Shown piece after piece: positions 58,290 through 64,000 of a DNA stretch of 64,000 nucleotides. The position numbers and the translations under genes were made by a program. The notes below the pieces were generated by a model. The model was not told the DNA's origin and did not search any database. It saw only the letters and a list, made by a program, of their open reading frames with translations. This DNA comes from Sphingomonas sp. M1-B02 (lineage in GTDB: Bacteria; Pseudomonadota; Alphaproteobacteria; Sphingomonadales; Sphingomonadaceae), in contig NZ_CP110679.1 of the NCBI RefSeq assembly GCF_026167525.1, positions 1,054,001-1,118,000 of the forward strand, in the 5' to 3' direction. Position 1 is the stretch's first letter. Every line of letters starts with the position of its first letter.

Positions 58290-59753
58290 ATGGACGAAAA
58301 GGCGAATCCCGGAATCCGTCGCCGCGACGTCGTGCGCGCGCTGGCAGCGGGCGCGGCGGTGGCGACCGCGATGGACAATGTCGCGCTGGCCGCATCGAAC
58401 ACGCGCGAACGCTATGCGGCGGTGGGCGTGGGCAGCCGCAGCCGGATGTTCCAGTCGGCGCTATGGGGTCCGCACAAGGCGCACGGGCTGCTGGTGGCAA
58501 CCTGCGACGTCAATCCCGGCCGTCTCGACAATGTCGCCGCCCGCGCGATCCGGGAGGGTGCCCCCGCCCCCAGATCCTATCTCGCCGCCGATTTCGAGAA
58601 GATGCTGCGCGAGCAGAAGGTCGACACGGTGATCGTCACCACCCCCGACGCCTTTCACGACGACTATGTCGTCCGCGCGCTCGACGCCGGCTGCAACGTC
58701 ATCACCGAAAAGCCGATGACCACGACGGCGGCAAAGGCGCAGCGCATCCTCGACGCGGTCAAGCGCAGCGGCCGCCACATCCGCGTGACCTTCAACTATC
58801 GCTACGCGCCCTATCGCAGCCAGGTGAAGGAGCTGCTGATGTCGGGCGAGATCGGCGACGTCTTGTCGGTCGATTTCCAGTGGCTGCTCAACACGGTCCA
58901 CGGCGCGGATTATTTCCGCCGCTGGCATTCGAGCAAGGCAATCTCCGGCGGGCTGATGGTCCACAAGGCGACGCATCATTTCGACCTGGTCAATTGGTGG
59001 CTTTCGGACATGCCCGTGCGCGTCGATGCCACCGGCAAGCGCGAATTCTACACGCCCGAAATGGCGCGCCGCTTCGGGCTCGACGGCCCGCACCAGCGCT
59101 GTCGCACCTGCCCCGAAAAGGCCGAATGCAGCTTTTTCTTCGATCTCGCCGCCGATCCGGGGCTCAAGTCGCTTTATCTCGATAACGAGAAATATGACGG
59201 CTATTTCCGCGATCAGTGCGTCTGGCGCCCCGAGATCGACATCGAGGATACGATGAACGTCATCGTCGGCTATGCCGGCGGTACGACGCTCAGCTACAGC
59301 CTCAACGCGTTCAACGCCTGGGAAGGCTATCATATCGCCTTCAACGGCACGAAGGGGCGGATCGAGCATAGCGTGGTCGAGCAAGCCGGCGTCGCAGGCG
59401 CGAGCGGTCATTCCGACGAAGATCGGATCAAGACCCGGATCATCCCGATGCGCGGCGAACCGCGCGACCTGAAACCGCGGATGGGCGCCGCGGGCGGCCA
59501 TGGCGGCGGCGACGCGGTGATGCTCGCCGACATCTTCGATCCAGGCGCGCCCAAGGACCCCTTGCTGCGCGCCGCCGACGAGCGCAGCGGCGCTGCTTCC
59601 ATCCTGGTCGGGGTAGCAGCCAATCGCTGCTTCGAGACCGGACAGCCGGTGGAGATCGCCGACCTGGTGAAAGGGCTCGAATGGCCCGATTATCCGGCGA
59701 TGCCCAACCACAAGGATCGCGTGCCGATGCCGCCGCGGATCATGCGGGGCTGA
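58290..59753 (+). CDS. Tat-exported Gfo/Idh/MocA-family oxidoreductase
   Basis: 487 residues from ATG 58290 (AGGGGA six bases upstream; TTG 58284 also fits). A twin-arginine signal stands at residues 10-36 (RRRDVVRALAAGAAVATAM). The NAD(P)-binding GVGSRSRMFQSAL, then VIVTTPDAFHDDYVVRALDAGCNVITEKPMTTTAAKAQRIL with EKP, fit the family. A cysteine cluster CRTCPEKAEC about residue 270 is unusual. Periplasmic members carry their nicotinamide cofactor tightly bound and act on sugars or glycosides. It lies 45 bases after the dehydrogenase gene and 5 before the next. Confidence 0.88.
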   Translation: MDEKANPGIRRRDVVRALAAGAAVATAMDNVALAASNTRERYAAVGVGSRSRMFQSALWGPHKAHGLLVATCDVNPGRLDNVAARAIREGAPAPRSYLAADFEKMLREQKVDTVIVTTPDAFHDDYVVRALDAGCNVITEKPMTTTAAKAQRILDAVKRSGRHIRVTFNYRYAPYRSQVKELLMSGEIGDVLSVDFQWLLNTVHGADYFRRWHSSKAISGGLMVHKATHHFDLVNWWLSDMPVRVDATGKREFYTPEMARRFGLDGPHQRCRTCPEKAECSFFFDLAADPGLKSLYLDNEKYDGYFRDQCVWRPEIDIEDTMNVIVGYAGGTTLSYSLNAFNAWEGYHIAFNGTKGRIEHSVVEQAGVAGASGHSDEDRIKTRIIPMRGEPRDLKPRMGAAGGHGGGDAVMLADIFDPGAPKDPLLRAADERSGAASILVGVAANRCFETGQPVEIADLVKGLEWPDYPAMPNHKDRVPMPPRIMRG

Positions 59754-59758
59754 TCGCG

Positions 59759-61975
59759 ATGCGCTGGACGCTGCTCGCCCTGGCAGCGGCGTCCCTCGCC
59801 TCCCCCGCCCCCGCCCAGCCGATCGACCGGCGGGCGCTGGTCGGGCGGCATGCCGTGCTCCTCGACCGGGTGGATCGCCATGCGCCGCTGATGCTCGGCA
59901 ACGGCAATCTTGGCTTCACCGCCGACATCACCGGGCTGCAGACCTTCCCGGAGCAATATTCGTCGATCGCGCCGCTGCTGACGATGGCGCAATGGGCGTG
60001 GCACAGCTTTCCAAATCCCATCGGCTATGGGGAGCGCGACGGGATGGTGATGGTCCCCGTCCCCGGCCGCGGCGCACGGCCCTTCCCCTGGATCCGCGAC
60101 TGGGCCGAGATCGAAGCGCGCCCCGCGCTCAAGTGGCTTCGCGAGAATCCGCACCGCTTCTCGCTCGGACGGATCGGCCTTGCATTTCTGCGCCGCGACG
60201 GCAGCCGCGCCACCTTCGCGGACATCGCCAGCCCGCGCCAGCGGCTCGATCTGTGGAGCGGCGCGCTCACGAGCAACTTTGCGTTCGACGGCGCGCCGGT
60301 GACGGTAGAGACACGCGTCCACCCGAACCGCGACATGGTAATGGTGCGGATCCGCTCGCGGCTGGTGGCCAGCGGCCGGATCGGCGTCGACCTGCGCTAT
60401 CCGGGGATTTCGGCACAGCTGAATCCCGATCCTTCGGACTGGGGCAATGACGCCGGCCACCGGACCCATATCGTCAGCCAGCGCCCGGGCGCTCTTCGGC
60501 TCGAACGCTCGCTCGACGATTCGCGCTATCACTCGGCGATCGCCGCCAACGGGCCGATCGCCCAGAGCGGTCCGCACGCGTTCCGCGCCACGAGCCGAAC
60601 CGATACGCTCACGGTGACGGTGAGTTTCGACCGCGCTCCGAAGCCTCCGGGCGGCTACGATCCCGCCGCCGTCAGCCGTCATTGGCGCGATTACTGGACC
60701 CGCGGCGGCATCATCGACTTTTCCGGCAGCAGCGATCCGCGCGCCGCCGAGCTCGAGCGGCGTATCGTCCTCTCGCAATATCTCGCGGCGATCAACCAGG
60801 CGGGCAGCCTCCCCCCACAGGAAGAGGGTCTCTTCTCCAACAGCTGGAACGGCAAGTTCCACCTCGAAATGCACCCGCTCCACGCCGCGCACTGGGCAAG
60901 CTGGGGACGGCCCGACCTGCTCGAACGCAGCCTCGCCTGGTACCTCGAAGCGCTCCCGCATGCCCGCGAGACCGCGCGCGCACAGGGCGTACAGGGTGCC
61001 TGGTGGAGCAAGATGACGGGGCCGGAGGGGCGCAACAGCCCAAGCACGGTCAATCCCTTCATCATGTGGCAGCAGCCGCACCCGATCTACCTGGCGGAAC
61101 TGGTCTACCGCGCCCGCGCAACCCCCGCCACGCTCGCCCGCTATGCCGAGCTGGTCGATCAGACCGCGCGGCTGCTCGCCAGCTGGCCGCGCCGGGACGA
61201 AGCGGCCGGGCGCTTCGTGCTCGGCCCGCCGATCATTCCCGTGCAGGAAAATCATCCGCCGCTCACCACCGTGAACCCGACGTTCGAGCTCGAATATTAT
61301 CGCTGGGCGCTCGCGACCGCGCAGCAATGGCGCGAACGGCGCGGCCTGGCGCGCGAACCGCATTGGGATCGGGTGATCGCGCAGCTTGCGCCGCCGCCGC
61401 AGCGCGACGGTCTCTATCTGCCGGTCGAGAGCGCTCCCGATTTCTGGCATCTGGCGGCCACGCCCGGCTGCAGCGGTCATGCCGGGCACGGCTGCCTCAA
61501 CCGCGATCACCCTTCCTTCCTGATGGCCTATGGGCTGATTCCCGGGCGGGTGGACCGGGAGATCATGCGCCGCACCCTCGCCACCACCACGCGCCATTGG
61601 GACCTGCGCCAGACCTGGGGCTGGGATTTCCCGATCGTCGCGATGACCGCAGCCCGACTTGGCGATCCCGAAGCAGCGATCGACTGGCTGTTGCGCGATG
61701 CCCCGAACAATCGCTGGGGTGTCAGCGGCATGACGCCGCGCGTACATCTGGAGGCAGAGCGGCAACTGGTCGGCCCCGCCGCCGCCGGAGAAAAGGCGGG
61801 TCCCGAAGGCCCCGGCTTCGCTCGTGCGGCCGAGACCTATTTCCCCTCCAACGGCGCCTTGCTCCTCGCAACGGGAATGATGGCCGCCGGCTGGGAGGGA
61901 TCGAGCGAACCTGCCCCCGGCTTTCCGCGCAAGGGCTGGAACGTGCGCGTCGAGAGAATCCGGCCGCTCCACTGA
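59759..61975 (+). CDS. Secreted six-hairpin glycosidase-like protein
   Basis: 738 residues with a signal peptide (MRWTLLALAAASLASPAPAQ). A beta-sandwich-like N-terminal region (about 25-330) precedes an alpha/alpha-toroid region containing FSNSWNGKFHLEMHPLHAAHWASWGRPDLLERSLAWYLEALP and GPEGRNSPSTVNPFIMWQQPHPIYLAELVYR. This layout recalls GH65/GH95-like enzymes. I cannot name the family or the catalytic residues with confidence. It probably releases sugar from a glycoside in the periplasm or outside, next to the periplasmic oxidoreductase encoded before it. Confidence 0.78.
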   Translation: MRWTLLALAAASLASPAPAQPIDRRALVGRHAVLLDRVDRHAPLMLGNGNLGFTADITGLQTFPEQYSSIAPLLTMAQWAWHSFPNPIGYGERDGMVMVPVPGRGARPFPWIRDWAEIEARPALKWLRENPHRFSLGRIGLAFLRRDGSRATFADIASPRQRLDLWSGALTSNFAFDGAPVTVETRVHPNRDMVMVRIRSRLVASGRIGVDLRYPGISAQLNPDPSDWGNDAGHRTHIVSQRPGALRLERSLDDSRYHSAIAANGPIAQSGPHAFRATSRTDTLTVTVSFDRAPKPPGGYDPAAVSRHWRDYWTRGGIIDFSGSSDPRAAELERRIVLSQYLAAINQAGSLPPQEEGLFSNSWNGKFHLEMHPLHAAHWASWGRPDLLERSLAWYLEALPHARETARAQGVQGAWWSKMTGPEGRNSPSTVNPFIMWQQPHPIYLAELVYRARATPATLARYAELVDQTARLLASWPRRDEAAGRFVLGPPIIPVQENHPPLTTVNPTFELEYYRWALATAQQWRERRGLAREPHWDRVIAQLAPPPQRDGLYLPVESAPDFWHLAATPGCSGHAGHGCLNRDHPSFLMAYGLIPGRVDREIMRRTLATTTRHWDLRQTWGWDFPIVAMTAARLGDPEAAIDWLLRDAPNNRWGVSGMTPRVHLEAERQLVGPAAAGEKAGPEGPGFARAAETYFPSNGALLLATGMMAAGWEGSSEPAPGFPRKGWNVRVERIRPLH

Positions 61976-62188
61976 GGCCCGCTTTGGCGAATAATATTGC
62001 ACCCCCCACACCTTCAACGCTATGAAGGTTTCGCCTTGAGGGTCGCCCCCTTTGGGACGGGCCGGGCGGTGTTTAACTCCCTTTTCCACCGTTCGGCCTT
62101 CGCCCGTGACTTGGATCCAGACGATAGGTTTCGCGCCTGCGCCGCGACCGGGCTATGCTTCCTTCGAATCCATGCCTGAGGTGTTCGA

Positions 62189-63370
62189 ATGAAGAAGCTG
62201 CTCGTCTCTGCCCTGCTCGCCACCACCTCCTGCGTAACGCCCCAGGCGAGCGCGCCCGACGATGCGGCGCTCCACCGCGAGATTCTTACCCTCGACACGC
62301 ATCTCGATACGCCGGCAATGTTCAGCCGCCCGGGCTGGAGCTTCGCCGATCGCCATTCCTATGCGACCGACATCGCCCAGGTCGATCTGCCGCGGATGGA
62401 CGACGGCAATCTGGATGGCGGCTTCTTCGTCGTCTATATCGCGCAGGGCCCGCTAACGGCGGAAGGCTATGCCGCTGCCGGCGCCTTCGCCTCCAAGCGG
62501 CTCGGCGAGATCGAGACGATGCTTGCGCGCTATCCGGAGCGGATCGGCCTGGCGACCGCCGCCCCCGACGCCGCCCGGCTCGACAAGGCCGGCAAGCGCA
62601 GCGCCTATATCAGCATCGAGAACAGCTATCCGTTGGGCGAGAGCGTGGCGGGGCTTGCCGAATTTTATCGCCGCGGCGTGCGGATGGCGAGCCCGGTGCA
62701 TTTCCGGAACAACCAGTTCGCCGACTCGGCCACCGACAAGCCGCGCTGGAACGGGCTTAGCCCGCTGGGCCGGCAGTGGGTGGCGGAGATGAACCGGCTG
62801 GGCATGGTGCTCGACGCCAGCCATGCGTCGGACGCGGTGCTCGACCAGATGATCGCGGCCTCGCGCACCCCCGTTATCCTGTCGCACACCGGGGCGAAGG
62901 CGATCTTCGATCATCCGCGCAATCTGGACGATACGCGCATCCGCAAGCTGGCCGCGTCGGGCGGCGCGATCTGCATGAACAGCGCCTATCTCGCGACGAT
63001 GCGCTCGACGCCGGAGCGCAGCGCCTTGGGGGACAAGCTCGAAGCGCCGGGAGTGACCGCCGCCGAACAGGTCGAGCTCGTCCGCCAGCTACGCGTGCTG
63101 GACCAGACCCAGCCGGTCCAGGACGCCGATTTCGAGACCTATATGCGCGGGCTGCTCCACCTGATCGAGGTCGCCGGAGTCGACCATGTCTGCTTCGGGG
63201 CCGACTGGGACGGCGGCGGCGGGGTGCGCGGCTTCGAGGATATCGAAGCGCATCCCAAGATCACCGCGCGGCTGCGCGCGGCGGGCTATTCGCGGGCGGA
63301 TCTGGAGAAGATGTGGAGCGGGAACGTGCTACGGCTGCTGCGGACTGCCGAGGAGCGGAAGGGGCGCTAG
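62189..63370 (+). CDS. Secreted membrane-dipeptidase (M19) family protein
   Basis: 393 residues with an N-terminal signal (MKKLLVSALLATTSC; the Cys could be lipidated, but the lipobox is poor). Zinc ligands are H38 and D40 in LTLDTHLDTP, the bridging Glu in YISIENSYPLG, and the His residues in LDASHASD and VILSHTGAKA; the catalytic Asp is in CFGADWDGGGG. It hydrolyses dipeptides in the periplasm. It lies 213 bases after the glycosidase-like gene; GAGG stands seven bases above its start, and its link to the locus is uncertain. Confidence 0.92.
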   Translation: MKKLLVSALLATTSCVTPQASAPDDAALHREILTLDTHLDTPAMFSRPGWSFADRHSYATDIAQVDLPRMDDGNLDGGFFVVYIAQGPLTAEGYAAAGAFASKRLGEIETMLARYPERIGLATAAPDAARLDKAGKRSAYISIENSYPLGESVAGLAEFYRRGVRMASPVHFRNNQFADSATDKPRWNGLSPLGRQWVAEMNRLGMVLDASHASDAVLDQMIAASRTPVILSHTGAKAIFDHPRNLDDTRIRKLAASGGAICMNSAYLATMRSTPERSALGDKLEAPGVTAAEQVELVRQLRVLDQTQPVQDADFETYMRGLLHLIEVAGVDHVCFGADWDGGGGVRGFEDIEAHPKITARLRAAGYSRADLEKMWSGNVLRLLRTAEERKGR

Positions 63371-63380
63371 CCCGCCCTGT

Positions 63381-63487
63381 CGTCACCCCCGCGAAGGCGG
63401 GGGCCCATCTCCAGTACTCGCCACCACCACCACCGTAGTATGCGCTGCCTGGGCAGGAGATGGGCCCCCGCCTTCGCGGGGGTGACG
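63381..63487. repeat. Palindromic repeat (family A)
   Basis: Near-perfect inverted 32-base arms at 63381-63412 and 63456-63487 with CGTCA outer ends, the closest relative of the copy at 9157. The loop includes a short run of CCA triplets. It separates the convergent dipeptidase and efflux genes. Confidence 0.9.
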
Positions 63488-63495
63488 GTTGGACT

Positions 63496-64000
63496 TCAGG
63501 CGGCTGGCGTCGCCTGCCACCCTCCCCCAAGCGCGCGGAACAGGTCCACCTGCGCGCTTGCGATTGCCGCGTCGGCCGCAGCCAGCGCAGCCTCGGCATC
63601 GGCGAAGGTGCGTTCTGCGTCGAGCAATTGCAGCGAATCGATATCCCCTTCGCGCTGCCGCGCGCGGGCGATGTTGACCACCGCCTGCGCTTCGTTCCAC
63701 GCCGCCTGCAGCGCGGTGCGCCGCTCGAGCGCATGGGCATAGGTCGACAGCGCGGTCTCGGTCTCCTGCAGCGCGCCGAGCACGACGCCGTCGAAATTCG
63801 CCAGCGCCTCCTGGCTGCCCGCCTCCGCCGCGGCGATCCGGGCGCGCGCCGGCTCGGGGTTCACCGCCCAGTTGATCAGCCCGCCCAGCAGCCAGCGCAG
63901 CGGCCCGCCGCCGAAAATATCACCGAAGCCCGCGCCGGTCGATCCGCCCGAACCGCCCAGCGTGATCCGCGGATAGAGGTCCGCGGTCGCCACGCCGATC
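63496..64000 (-). CDS. Outer-membrane efflux protein (NodT/TolC type), C-terminal part
   Basis: The last 168 codons are in the window; the gene continues past the right edge. DLYPRITLGGSGGSTG, NPEPARARIAAAEAGSQEALANFDGVVLGALQETETALSTYAHALERRTAL and the long coiled region AVVNIARARQREGDIDSLQLLDAERTFADAEAALAAADAAIASAQVDLFRALGGGW match the C-terminal barrel and coiled-coil repeat of RND outer-membrane factors. It would form the exit duct of a tripartite pump whose other genes lie beyond the window. Confidence 0.93.
   Translation of the reverse strand, partial: IGVATADLYPRITLGGSGGSTGAGFGDIFGGGPLRWLLGGLINWAVNPEPARARIAAAEAGSQEALANFDGVVLGALQETETALSTYAHALERRTALQAAWNEAQAVVNIARARQREGDIDSLQLLDAERTFADAEAALAAADAAIASAQVDLFRALGGGWQATPAA

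Noticed and set aside
59690..62089. A 799-codon open frame on the minus strand opposite the glycosidase-like gene
   Set aside because: It has an Arg-, Gly- and His-rich composition without any domain, and mirrors a well-supported secreted protein on the plus strand. High GC leaves antisense frames open by chance.
63419..63434. CCA triplet run as the start of a CRISPR or tandem repeat array
   Set aside because: About five triplets only, inside the loop of a palindromic repeat; no spacers and no cas genes.

Overview
The window looks like a chromosomal segment of a Sphingomonas-like alphaproteobacterium (Sphingomonadaceae). The grounds are high GC, two long TonB-dependent receptors, a complete Entner-Doudoroff operon without glycolytic genes beside it, a LolD/LolC pair, an alphaproteobacterial RpoH-type promoter with a ROSE-like leader before an Hsp20 gene, and many short palindromic intergenic repeats. 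I saw no rRNA, tRNA, CRISPR array, prophage or transposase. The genus is inferred from gene content; no database was searched.

Layout. 1-3875: 5' part of an ETF:ubiquinone oxidoreductase gene, then a divergent unit of a uracil-DNA-glycosylase-like protein, a soluble lytic transglycosylase and moaB. 4132-7026: arsenic resistance operon arsR-arsC-arsB-arsH with an operator across the arsR start codon. 7123-9152: YbjN-like secreted protein, VOC protein, PA0069-type radical SAM protein. 9273-13753: minus-strand pyrimidine-ring degradation operon rutB-rutC-rutD-rutA followed by a GDSL esterase; a palindromic repeat separates rutC from rutD. 13872-24270: diguanylate cyclase, small membrane protein, M1 aminopeptidase, acyl-CoA synthetase, dnaE (with an in-frame copy of the palindromic repeat) and a small Cys-containing protein. 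24316-26751: glutathione peroxidase, lolD, lolC. 27194-32578: TonB receptor, thermoregulated Hsp20, PAS protein, cyclophilin, alpha/beta hydrolase. 32703-36654: pyrG, secG, MarR regulator, SH3 protein, argC. 36838-42794: zwf-pgl-edd-glk-eda. 42862-49559: CPA1 antiporter, then minus-strand fabD-(GxxExxY element)-fabG-secreted protein-acpP-fabF-mltG.

49730-63370 is the most accessory part: an RcnB-like protein, a minus-strand unit of a 1044-residue TonB receptor, SapC, a JmjC-like cupin and a tryptophan-halogenase-like flavoprotein, and a divergent plus-strand set of an LldD-type dehydrogenase, a Tat-exported Gfo/Idh/MocA oxidoreductase, a secreted six-hairpin glycosidase-like protein and an M19 dipeptidase. 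Between the two halves are two near-identical LacI-family-type operators, one over the likely receptor promoter. I read this as a nutrient (probably glycoside) capture and oxidation locus. The window ends inside an outer-membrane efflux protein gene.

The observations most worth following are the short palindromic repeat translated in frame inside DnaE, the GxxExxY gene bounded by a 33-bp inverted repeat in the fab operon, the repeat that supplies the rutD ribosome binding site, the ROSE-like thermometer, and the LacI-type divergent nutrient locus.
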